DNA from: Prostheceraeus crozeri
Lineage: Eukaryota; Platyhelminthes; Polycladida; Euryleptidae
Direction of reading: 5' to 3'
NCBI GenBank assembly: GCA_907163375.1
Contig: CAJQUW010000872.1
Span: 248,001-312,000 of the forward strand
DNA: 64,000 nucleotides
Of the stretch, positions 30,632 through 41,295 are shown piece after piece. Both the position numbers and the translations under genes were made by a program. The notes beneath the pieces were generated by a model. That model was given only the letters and a program-made list of their open reading frames with translations, ran no database searches and was not told the DNA's origin. Each line of letters opens with the position of its first letter. Positions within the stretch are counted from its first letter, which is position 1.

Positions 30632-32518
30632 CATAGAGTAGATATATTAGGTAGAAACTCCGAATTTATCAAATCCCCAATGTGTCACACTTTCGATTTC
30701 ATCAAATGAACTCAAGGGAGATGCAGGTGCTATATTGGCACCAAATGTGCGATATGCATATTTTTGCAGAAATTACAATGGATTTATGGTCAATGATCAT
30801 GATTGTAATAAAGAAGGAATGATGGTATTTCACAGATTCTCATGAGAACCTTGGAGATTTAATGTTTGCTGAATGAGAAATTCGATGGGTTCCATTACTT
30901 TCATGCTCAATTTCAAGAGTATTTTAAGCGTGATCATATCACAGACACGTTACTCATAGAGTATAGGTAGAGCGTCGACTCAAAAAAGTATCTGTATAGA
31001 GTAAAAATTTTTATATGAAAAGATTCAGTTTTTTGCGGAGATTACGTTCCCGTGGTCCAAAAAATTATTTGAGCAGTTTTAAAAAAGTCAAAATTTTGCC
31101 AATTTATATACTACCGAGATGACTCTCCTAAATAAGTAGTATGAAACAAGTTGTATATCAAAAGGAATGAATACTTACTAATAAGCATCCTAACAAAGCG
31201 GAAATCAAGCTGATTATGAAGAGAATTTCATGAATTGTATTATGATGGAAGTCTTCATGAAAAAGTCATGATATTATTCGTGCTCTCTCAGCTGAAATTT
31301 CAAGTTTTTAATTTAATTTTCACCGGCATGATTTTATGATTCACTAAATTCATGTTTCATTTCTTGAATCTGAATAGTGATGTGGATCCATTTACATCCT
31401 TCAAAGTCAATTGAAATCATTGTCTTTTCTGTTATTTTGCTCTACCAGTGCGGGGAGGTTGCTTATGGTATGATCACGCTTAAGAAGATTCCCTTGAGGT
31501 TGAGCATGAAAGCAATTGCAGGTCATTGAGTTGCTAATTTGAAAAACATTACCTCTTCAAAGGCTGTCATGACACGGACGATCTGTAAAATAATATCATT
31601 TCAATCTGCTTTTTACTATCATGATCAGTCGATTCCGTTGCAATTTCTTCAAAACTGCATAAATATGCATGTCTCACATTTGGAAACAATTCCGACTGTA
31701 TCTCCCTTGAGTTCATTTAATAAATTTGAAAGTGTATACACATTGGGGATTTAATAAATGCGGAGCTGCCACTTTACCTAATATGTTTACTCTATGAATT
31801 GCATTGTAGTGAAAGTCTTCATGAAAAAGTCGCGATATCAAATCGACTTTGCGCGATATTATTCGTGCCTTCTCAGCTGAAATTTCAAGTTTTTAATTCA
31901 ATTTTCACCGGTATGATTTGGTGATTCACTAAATTCATGTTTCATTTCTTGAATCTGAATAGTGATCTGGACCTATATTTACATCTTTCAAAGTTAATTG
32001 AAATCCCTGTCTTTGATTGTGTGATTTTGCTCTGTCAGCGGTAGGCCCCTGTGATACATGATCATGCTTAAGAAAATACTCTTGAGGTTGAGCATGGAAA
32101 TAATAGGAACCCATCGAATTGCTAATTCAGCAAACATTGAATCTGGAAGGTTCTCATGAGAGCTTGTGAAATAATATCATTCCTTCTGCATTGCAATCAT
32201 GATCACACAAATCTGTTGTAATTTTTGCAAAACTGCAAAAATTTGCATATCTCACATTTGGTGACAATACCACCTGTATCTCTCTTGAGTTCATTTAATA
32301 AAATCGAAAGTGTATACACATTGGGGATTTAATAAATTCGGAGTTACCACTCTACCTATTATATCTACTCTATGGTCGACATTCTACCTATATATCCCTA
32401 CTCTATGGATCACGGGAACGTAATCTCCCCAAAAAACTGAATCTCTTCATATAAAAATTTTCATGGTATGCATATTCTTACTTGAGTCGACACTCTGCCT
32501 ATAGATACTTACTCTATG
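30632..32518. repeat. CATAGAGTA repeat complex: one forward and two tandem inverted copies
   Basis: A forward copy starts at 30,632 (CATAGAGTAGATATATT). Two head-to-tail inverted units follow at 31,231-31,795 and 31,796-32,374, each ending in ACTCTATG and carrying the same order of blocks (AAGTCTTCATGAAAAAGTC, GAATCTGAATAGTGAT, TTGAGGTTGAGCATG, CACATTGGGGATTTAATAAA). Further ends occur at 32,407 and 32,518. The arrangement could fold into a large hairpin and probably arose by repeated insertion or rolling duplication of a non-autonomous element. Confidence 0.75.
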
Positions 32519-32540
32519 ATTGGATTATGATTATACCCAC

Positions 32541-32752
32541 AGACATCGAACACTATACGCATTAAGGTTGATAGTTGACTTAGTTATTGATGTTCGATGT
32601 CTATGATTCGACCATACTTAATGGATTGGACACAATTGCAGGGTGACAGCTAGATTCTGCAGCAGTCCTGCTCTAGAAGAATTTGAATATTGCGAACCAT
32701 AGACATCAGATAATGTAATTCCTAATAATGTCATCCGATGTCTATGGTTGCG
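32541..32752. repeat. Two adjacent small hairpins sharing AGACATC
   Basis: AGACATCGAAC (32,541-32,551) pairs perfectly with GTTCGATGTCT (32,592-32,602). GCGAACCATAGACATC (about 32,692-32,707) pairs with GATGTCTATGGTTGCG (about 32,737-32,752). Both stems share the same core, suggesting two copies of one short palindromic repeat. Confidence 0.65.
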
Positions 32753-32759
32753 AACTTAG

Positions 32760-34560
32760 TTGAGAAATTGTCGAAATCTGAATCACGTTGTAGGGAACAA
32801 AAGAACAAATTCTCTAGACACTCTAGAGAATCCTACTCTACATTTCTGTATGCAAAAGTGCGCTGTGTATTACTTTTTAATGGCTCATTTTTATTCCTGC
32901 CAAACTTCATTTTGCTCAGTTCAGTGAAACATGACAGAATCAAAGTCAAGTGCATTAGTTGCAAAAGCAAAACCAACCAGTATCGCTCTCCGACATCGAG
33001 TAAATCGAGTACTTGATTAATGACTGATATTTTCCCATGTATTTTCCTGTTCAGCACCAGCCCTTAAATGCACCGTTTCCAATATGCTTGTTGATGCGTG
33101 TTGTATGCATGCACACGTAGATGTTGTATGTTATTGTGCTGAAAGAAATGAACAGTTGAATTACACTATACAAATCGCTCAAGCGTCAATTTAGCTGCGG
33201 AGCCAGCCAGTATGCGTTGAGAAAAACTTGTTTTAAACCATCATATTCCAGTTACTTAGAGCAAAATAAAGCCGAAGGATTCAAAAATGTCAATGTGTTA
33301 AATGCACTGTTCAGCAAATTATTTTTTAAGTACTTTATGAGCCAAATTAGTCGTTATTAATTACGTGATGGTTGAAATTTAGTGAGATTTGATGATTCAT
33401 TGACTGATAACTTGACAACCATGTCTACATCGATGATAGCTGATGATCGATGATAGTCATTGATAGCTTGACACCATTAGTCTATAGGTGACATGAATTG
33501 GTGTCCGTCATGGTATGCAATGATTGCAAGGGATTTGGTTTGATGTGGAGATTACTCGTCTTCCTTTGGTTTACGTGAATGGCCAAGCACGTGCAGTGCA
33601 AGTCGCATTAGAGGCCATTCGAGCTATAGTTACATTTAAGACTGAGCATCTGTCTTGTGAAAGCGCACATACTTCACTCAACTTGAATCCTTGATAAATT
33701 AGTCAAATGGAAATACTATTCACACACTTCGACTCCTTACGATCTAAATTTTCTGATTGCGTGCGTTTAATGTGATATCAATGTTGAATACATTTTGTCA
33801 GAATCCAGTCTTGAATTTGCGCTATATTCAGTGGGACCTTGATTTTTGTGCTCCTCGCATCCAGTTCTGCCAGTGACTATCAGTTTTGAAGTATGTCTTC
33901 TGTTTGAAGGCTAGAGACTCCCCACAATGCTTGGTCGAACAATTGAAAAACACAATTCGCTTATCTGCGCGAGATCTTTTGGCGAACGACATAGGCCATT
34001 CGCAAGCAACAGATTTATTCGCAGAAGTAATTATCGCACGATTGACACAGACATGCATGATGCTAGATAATCAGACAAACAATTGACGATGAGGATGAAA
34101 GGCGGGAATGAATAACGCGGTAGCAGAGAAAGCAATGGAAATCCGGTCACTCTGAATATAGGCAACACTCAGCAGCATGCGCTAGAAAAATTGAGAATGC
34201 CCAGCTCAATAATCATACGGAAGAGGCACACAAAAACATGTTTAATCGATAAAATTGATAGATGAAATAGAATAAGATGAATAAAGTAAGTAAGTACAAA
34301 ACGTTCACAAATACAAACCTATTAAAGTGAATGAATAAATGCAAAAAATAACAATGAATTACATAAGAAATATGTAATATGGGATATAGGAGGGGTAATA
34401 AATTGAGTAAGCAAAGTGAGCAAGAAATAAATACGTCTGTAAATTAAATTTATGATATTTAAGCAAAACACAATAGAATACAAGCAATACTGATAAGAGG
34501 CAGGGAACTTACATCAAAAAGAACAAAAGAAAAAATGAGAAAAAGAAAACCTGAAACACC
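32760..34560. other. Non-coding, nothing recognised
   Basis: A 66-codon frame at 33,886-34,086 has a plausible amino-acid composition but no recognisable motif. Otherwise only AT-rich sequence is seen. Confidence 0.4.
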
Positions 34561-34565
34561 TTGTC

Positions 34566-34860
34566 CAAGCTGTTACTGATAGGTTCGGTTATGGCTACCG
34601 AGGCGTCTTGTCCAAAGTGCCTCCTTGGTGATCCTCTTCCGTCAGTTTTCCACATGGTCGATTACCTGCAAAATATCGAAATCAACTCGGTGGTGGAGCT
34701 CGTACACGTGTTTTGCACCTTCCGAACTGTCAACGTCGATGGCACGAATCGATCGTTTGCGTTCTTTTGTCCTTTCTTCAAAAGGTCTTGTTGTTTCACC
34801 AACATATCGCCAATCACAATCTCAACACTCGAAAGAGTAAACCACACTAACTTCTTGAAC
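34566..34860 (-). pseudogene. Penelope-like element GIY-YIG endonuclease fragment
   Basis: One minus-strand frame, broken by two stops, carries a VYSFEC-x-DC start, a YVGETTRPFEERTKERKR core and an HHRVDFDILQVID then KRITKEAL end. The order matches the GIY-YIG nuclease domain at the C-terminus of Penelope-like retroelements, including the Y-V-G-E-T-x-R segment. The reverse transcriptase part is not seen next to it. A dead fragment. Confidence 0.7.
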
Positions 34861-34899
34861 AGGCTCTTTTGTCATTTGTAGACTCCACCAGATACGGCA

Positions 34900-36030
34900 A
34901 TTTGTCGATGTGTCATTGACACTCGGAAATGTGCAGCCATCAGTGTATATTTAAGACTAGGGCTGTGCCATAGGATGATCCTTATACTTCCTGATGTTGA
35001 GAAACCATGTGAAAAGAGTGACGAAAAATAGATAATTCAAGTTCAGGATTATTTTAGACCAAGAAGTCTTAATTCCCGTGACCTCAGAATTCCGAATCTC
35101 ATAGAAAATACTGCGAACCCTGATACTGTTGCTCCTCTTGCTAATAGATAGACTATCTTAGTATTCCAGCGGCCAATGATCCGTTCGAGAAGTTTTCTGG
35201 CATCTGATAATATTGTCACATCACATAGAGACTGCTTGAAGCAAAGTAATGTCGAGATGCTGACCGTCTCGCATGGCATTTTGTAGATAATGGTGGCATT
35301 CCTTCGAATCTCCTACATCTCCTGTTGCGCCCAGGTGTTTTGAATAAAAATATCAAAAACAGGCTCTTCCTTTGCTATTATTTCTAAAAAATCAACTGAA
35401 TCCCGACGTTTCGTCCGCCAATGACTTTGAAAATTAGACATTGCAACTTTCAACCATTTTTTGTTGCATATCTACATAACTTCTGATTTCATTTAACTTT
35501 ATAGAATTCCATTAGAACTGTCATAGAGGCAATCGGGTTAAGTATGATAAGAGTAAATTGCAAGTATTTGAAAAACCAAATTAAAGAATACCTATGTGAG
35601 TCTGTTTCAAATTCCTGGGCATTATTACAAATTTCTTAGTGCTTTATAAACTTTTCATTGAATTGCTTAGAAAATATGACATTTATTATGAAAGATAGAG
35701 ATCTTACTTTGAAGATTTTGAAGTTTTAATTGATCATCACGCGACAGTTTAGAACGTGAGGCAAATTAAGCTTCGCCTACACCTTAATAAATGCTTTGGT
35801 GCAACTTTTCAAAATTTTCGGTGCACCGTTTCCCTATAACCGATACACTTCTGAGAAACACATAGTCAATTCTAACTTTTTAATATTTAATGGTTGAGGA
35901 AATGTTATTATATGACTAGCCAAGACATCTTCAATCAATTCTAACTTTCTTAATGCCAATATCACAGAAAAAGTTTGATTCCTTGCAAATTTTGTAAATG
36001 AAAAATTAGGCCACGGTATTTGAACATTAA
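34900..36030. other. Non-coding; possible Penelope-type flank
   Basis: CCCGACGTTTCGTCC occurs at about 35,404, a motif often seen at Penelope-like element ends. A 76-codon minus-strand frame (35,049-35,279) is not recognised. No other feature was supported. Confidence 0.3.
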
Positions 36031-36032
36031 TT

Positions 36033-36434
36033 GCACGACATGTTTCGGCCAACTCTCTTTGAGGTGCAACGCTAGACTGGCAGGCATTGTCACCAGACAT
36101 TTCCCATAATTTTATCTTATGTTGACTTTCATTTTTAATTTGATTTGTATTCAAACTGTCCACTTTCAGCATTACATTGAGTTTGTTACCATCTTGCTTT
36201 TCATTGTTTCATCTGATTGTCAGTGATTAAATTCAGCAAGCCTGTCATCGTCATATTACCTTCATTGTGCCTATATTGATTTCCTAATCACATTTGCTTG
36301 TTCTATGCTTCAGTGATATTGCTAGCTAGTATGCATTTTGTCTACTGTGATTTCTATTCCGTCAAGTGTAGATTTTGTACAATGCCTGTCACTCCAGCGT
36401 TGCACCTGAAAGAGAGCTGGCCGAAACATGTGCA
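36033..36434. repeat. Inverted repeat, about 400 bp, fold-back type
   Basis: The arm at 36,033-36,090 (ACATGTTTCGGCCAACTCTC, then GGTGCAACGCT) is inverted at 36,379-36,434 with about 85 percent visible match. Roughly 290 bp separate the arms. It looks like a small fold-back or MITE relic. Confidence 0.6.
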
Positions 36435-37005
36435 ACAAAAGTTTGTATTTTTCATAAAAATGCCAATAACGTTGAAATTATGAGTTTTCAGTGGAACCAT
36501 CTCTGGGTCATTGTTTTGTGTTACCAGTTGCATGAAAAAAAACGAGTCTGAATTTGAGGAAAAGCCCAACTGGAAACTTCTGAAATGCAGGGCCTTGATT
36601 ACTTCTCAAATTCGACAAATTTGTTTTGATTTCTCAATTCCTCAAAAATTCTTCAAATATAACCAAACTAAGATGAATTCCTCAAATTTGAAATATTTTT
36701 GTCCGATTTTTATTATTTATGTTTCGACTTTTTTTGGTGATTCTGCCAGCATCATCTTTAAGAAGCTAATATATTATCTTAGATGAGTCCGCTTTACTCA
36801 ACTCCATTCGTTCTCATTCGTGATATGATCCTGCATGATTTGTGATTTCAGTGTGTCAGTATCTGCATAGTCATCAATGACGGTCTGTGTATGTTTTCTC
36901 ATTTTCATCTATTGTTGGTTCATCCAAATGAATTATAAACGCAGTTCTCCGTACACTGCGTGAGTGAAGTTGACTGTTGTTAAATAAGTTTTCAATATTC
37001 AAAAC

Positions 37006-37360
37006 GTGTGTCAAGCTAAAATAAATGTGAAAAACAATCGCAAACTGCTAATTTATGAAGCCGTTGCTGAGACAGTTGTCGCCATTGAAGATGCCGAAAG
37101 GTCAAACATCCCTTCCCACGCCGATGTAGTCACTAAAACAGATATCATTTTGATTCTCAAGATTGTTCAGTCTGATCATTCATTCGCCAATTGTGGTAAC
37201 TAAGGGGAAATCGCTTCTGGAATATTTCCAGTGTCAGATTGCAGGCGATATTGACTGTGGTCGAAAAATTTTTTTTACAACATTTCACATGAAGTAGGTC
37301 CGTTTTTGCAAAAGAGTTGTGTGATCCAGCAGTTTTGTCAACGAAGCAATTAGACATAGT

Positions 37361-37446
<86 letters not shown>

Positions 37447-37800
37447 GTTTCTTTGACCATACTTCTGCATGTGTTTCGGCTTTCTTTGGACATACTAAGG
37501 ATGACGATGTGAGCACAGAACTTCTGAAAGCTTTATGAGAAAGCAGTCTTCGTCTTCAAATGCTGCTACATATTAATTGTGATGGTCCCAGTGTGAATAT
37601 GGTGATTTATAAGCACGCAGATATATGCTTTGACATATGCTCAGGGTTATCGTGGAAATAATTATTTCTATTTTCACTCCATGGAAATGGAAGTGACTTA
37701 ATGGGGCGGAGGGGGGTAGAAATTTCCTCCAAGTCTTGTGTCTTTGAGAAAGTAGATTTCTGATCTGTGGCTTACAAAAAGATGTTTCGCAGGCAAAATT
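37006..37800 (+). pseudogene. Transposase-derived gene fragment, interrupted by (TA)n
   Basis: Plus-strand pieces read like a decayed transposase family common in invertebrate genomes. An NVKNNRKLLIYEAV N-terminal part (37,021 on) is followed by a stretch with stops. After the TA repeat come SAFFGHTKDDDVSTELLKAL (37,470-37,535) and INCDGPSVNM (about 37,575). The F-x-G-H-x-x-x-D-D and D-G-P-x-V-N segments are the recognisable parts. Several stops are present. The assignment rests on remembered family patterns and is tentative. Confidence 0.35.
37363..37446. repeat. (TA)n microsatellite
   Basis: An 84-bp nearly pure TA tract, with one phase slip near 37,425. It lies inside the transposase-like fragment. 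Confidence 0.95.
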
Positions 37801-40610
37801 GCCTTATCAAGTTACAAAATGATGCAAAGGTTAGTATAATTTCAATGTAACTTAATGCACTTAACTAAGGTAACTAAAAAGCGGACAATTAGTTAATCAT
37901 AGGAAAGAGCAAAATCATTACATCCCGAGAAAGTTTAAGAAATTATATTACTCTTTAGTTGGGTAAACAACTGATCTCCCATATCAATGAATTGGCAAGC
38001 AAGTCGTTTCATGTGATCAAGGTCTAACATTGGAAAGATTTTGCTTAACAGTCTGACCATTCGGATGACAAGAGGACAGGTCTGCTTCCAATCATACTCG
38101 TACGATCAAATCCAATTAACACAACGAGATTACGAGGACTGTATGTGATCTACGTGGTGTGACAGTAGATAATAGTTCTTTAAGTTATTCATGGCATATA
38201 AAATGCGATATATCAAGCGTTGGCCGTCGGAAAATACTCGCAGATAGATGTTTGAGATTTTTCATAGCTTCTCGGAAGCGCAGATGCATAGGAGCGCAGT
38301 GGATGTACGCTCGTGTCGGATATTGGACACAGATGTCTTTGGATCGTCTGCCTGGCATGTTTGTGGATGTTTCTATACAGAATACATTTGGTTTTTAGAT
38401 GCTCAGTAATACGAGTGTGAAGTTTCCGGATTGTTATCATATTATGTGACATCGACGCCATTTTGAGACTTAGTTCCATGCTTGTTTTGGGAATACTTAA
38501 CCAGCGCACGCGTGTGATTTCCTGTAATGTAGCTCTTTTGGGCGACCTCAATGCCCCGAGAAAAATCCAGGAAGTTGAAAATCGAAAACACGTCGACACT
38601 GAGGAGCTGCACTGCTGAAAAAAGAATTGTACTACAATTGACATAAAATGTTTACATGCAGCAGTTGAAGCATTTGTTCATATTACAGATCGCAACTAGT
38701 AATTCTGTGTAATGATTGTACTCATCAATTTTTAAAAGTAGTGCTTTGGATAGTTATTCACAATTTTCAGCATTAAAACTTGCGGCTATTTTCCCGAATT
38801 TCATTGAGATTTAGAGACTGTTGCATTGTATTTGATTCTTCAGCAATGTTTTCATCATATCTATGATTTTGAGACAGAAATATGGTTTTAGTTTTAATTT
38901 TCAAAAATGATTTTCACCTTAATATTCGTAGTACAGGCGCGCTAATTTTGCTAAAACTCGTGCACTTCGTCTTATGTTAAATTATAATATGCATTTGTAA
39001 CTATGGTATGCACTAGTGGATTGGATTCCCAAGGAAAAGTTTCTGCTAGATTTTGACTTCTTAAGGTTTTTTGCAAAGACAAGAACCTAGACCATTATTT
39101 GACTATGAAGTCCGATACCTATGGATTGACTTAAAAAACATTTATTGACTTATTGACCTATGGTTTGAACTAAGGTGAGTAGATGCCGTTTTGGATTTAG
39201 GTTGTGTTGCGGCTACATTAGGAGTTAGGTAGAGGAGCGGCTACATTGGATCCCAATAGAAAAATTAGTATCTAGATTAGCTATTTCTTGACTAAGAGGC
39301 TTGGATGGAGGTAAAGGAGATATATTTAAGTAATCCTTGACTACTGCTACGGATAAGTGGGATCCATGGCGGAAATTTTTAGGTTGATTACATTTTACTT
39401 TTTTAGGGGATGAGTAGTTTTTGCACTTTACTTAAAAAGGGAATGCTAATTGCAACAGAGATAAAATGTCAAGAAGTCACACAACGATAGGGCTTTTGTG
39501 ACCTGACTGCGTGATAGCAGCAAAATATCATTGCCGCGTTGTATGGTCATAGACAGGTTCTGGTGAATTCATTCGGAGGTCGTAGCATGTGTCGCCTTGG
39601 AGGTCAGTCCATCTCTGACTGATATGACGGATTGTAGTAAGAGATAACGTCCCTAAGTGCCGAAAGTTTCGACGCTTAAAGTGAGCAAAAAGTGAAATTT
39701 CTACAGGTATTCATTAAATAGTAGTATGTTAAAAGTGATATTTAATGAATGCTCGTCGAAATTTCACTAACTTGCTAATTATAAATCTCAAATTTACCCA
39801 GTCATGGCTGCAACATTAAATAGGGAGTTGTTTCGATGTTGAGAGATGTAAACTAGGCCATCTAATGTTTCCATTTTTCAACAGAGGATACAACTCAATA
39901 TTCAATTATTCTATTTACTTCTAGTGTTGTAGTCTTTGACCTGCTTACAGCACCGGCCGCTGGGTTTACCTACACAATACGCGCTGGAAAGAGCGGATTG
40001 ATGAGCTCGATCACCGCCGGTTGGCCGAAGGACCAGTTGGGGATGGTCATGACATCGAAATAGATTGTGATGCAGTAGATTGGGATAGAGATGCAGTAGA
40101 AGGCGGTTTGTGTTTTCTAATCCTTTCGCGACCTGTGTCACACAAGATTTTGTATGAGCTTTTTGGGAGAGCACTAAAAATGGGGAGTTTAATTGTGTAG
40201 CGAAGGATAACGCGGAATTCTATAGGAGATATGCTCGTCCTGGGTATCGGCGCCGGCATGGTCAGCGGCTATAGACATTGACTAATATCAAAGATTGATA
40301 CATCTTATCCGCAGTTTTCGTGCAGAAAATGTGAAAGATCAGCAAATTTCAGATTATCTAAAAAGAACATGTACTCGCTCGTAAATATGAAATTCTATTA
40401 GGCAAAATCTAGTGACATTTGAGGAAAAGTTGAGGAATACGCTGAAACCAAAGGTCATGAAAGCCTACATCACACGACTTTTAGTATTAAAAGATTAGCA
40501 GCAAGAATGCAACGAGGAGGGGAGGGATTAATCGCACATGTTCGGTATTGAAAGGATTAATGCACATTCATCTACAGAATTCTCATGAATGAGACGGCAG
40601 CTTGAGCTGA
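37800..40610. other. Non-coding, nothing recognised
   Basis: Short frames (for example 38,213-38,644 on the minus strand) lack motifs or splice context. The block at 39,950-40,110 is locally GC-richer, with two GATGCAGTAGA repeats (about 40,070 and 40,092). Confidence 0.4.
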
Positions 40611-40628
40611 GGTAGCTGCATTAAAAAT

Positions 40629-40837
40629 TAATCACAAATTTCCGCGGCCGATTGCCTTGTTCAAATTACAAAGAATCATAATTTTTCTCATAAATTATAT
40701 TTAATTTATTATTTATATTTAATTTAGTATATTATTTTTTATATTAAAGTTTATATGAAATTATATTATTCTCTTTTCATAATTAACTTGAACAAGGAAT
40801 TTTGTGAAATTTTAAATTTTGCTGAAATTTGTGATTG
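40629..40837. repeat. AT-rich fold-back repeat
   Basis: CCTTGTTCAA (40,655-40,664) is inverted at 40,788-40,797. An outer pair, AATCACAAATTT and AAATTTGTGATT, is at 40,630 and 40,825. The loop is almost pure A/T. A small MITE or hairpin relic just upstream of the DRC3 exon. Confidence 0.55.
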
Positions 40838-40991
40838 ATTTATAATACAGCAACATCGGCCCCAAATGCCTTCTCATTTATTGAACATGTTGCTGAAGGA
40901 AAACTTCCCTATTGTACGAACTTTCATTATTGAGACTAAACAGTGCTGCTGCCTTATTTGAAGTCTGTTACTCGCTTGGATTCTTTTCCAG

Positions 40992-41156
40992 AAGGTATGA
41001 GTCGACTCTACGACACGGTTGAACCAGCTGTCATTGATGATGACATGCTTACCCAAGGCGTGCACGCCCAAGGACCAAAAGATGAGGCTGGTCGAATAGC
41101 ACGTGAAGAGGGAATTGATTTTGGTGATGTGGCGTCACTGAGATTAGATTTCAAAA
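40992..41156 (+). CDS. DRC3: DRC3 (LRRC48) first coding exon
   Basis: The exon starts after a clean acceptor (pyrimidine-rich TTCTTTTCCAG ending at 40,991), so a 5' untranslated exon lies upstream. The ATG is at 40,997. It encodes 53 residues, including EPAVIDDDMLTQGV, QGPKDEAGRIAREEGI and DVASLRLDF. This is the conserved N-terminus of dynein regulatory complex subunit 3, a leucine-rich-repeat protein of the nexin-dynein link in motile cilia. It ends at a strong donor (GTAAGT, 41,157-41,162) with one base of the next codon left over. That phase fits exon 2 at 54,918 exactly. This is a real host gene on the plus strand, and it supports a ciliated animal genome. Confidence 0.9.
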
Positions 41157-41222
41157 GTAAGTTTTCCTCTTTAATGCTACCATTTGAGATTCTTCAATGC
41201 AGGACTTATGTCGTTATGTCGC

Positions 41223-41295
41223 CCTTCGATAGCTCAGTTGGTAGAGCGTTGGCATAGAATGCCAGAGGTCGGTGGTTCAATTCCACCAAGGCGCG
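41223..41295 (+). tRNA. tRNA-like sequence, probable pseudogene (anticodon position AGA)
   Basis: It has a perfect D-arm (TAGCTCAGTTGGTAGAGC), a five-pair anticodon stem around the loop ATAGAAT, and a T-arm GGTGG-TTCAATT-CCACC. The loop places AGA at the anticodon, but there is no long variable arm as serine tRNAs need. The 5' and 3' acceptor strands (CCTTCGA and AAGGCGC) do not pair. The 5' part resembles metazoan tRNA-Tyr. Best read as a chimeric or decayed tRNA gene, or the head of a SINE. Confidence 0.65.

Noticed and set aside
29300..30640. CATAGAGTA repeat as an LTR pair
   Set aside because: Ends are inverted rather than direct, and no primer site, polypurine tract or gag/pol lies between copies.
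32738..33016. 92-codon plus-strand frame beginning in a hairpin repeat
   Set aside because: It starts inside the AGACATC palindrome, and the rest shows no domain.
38213..38644. 143-codon minus-strand frame
   Set aside because: No recognisable domain, no regular codon bias and no neighbouring exon. Probably chance.
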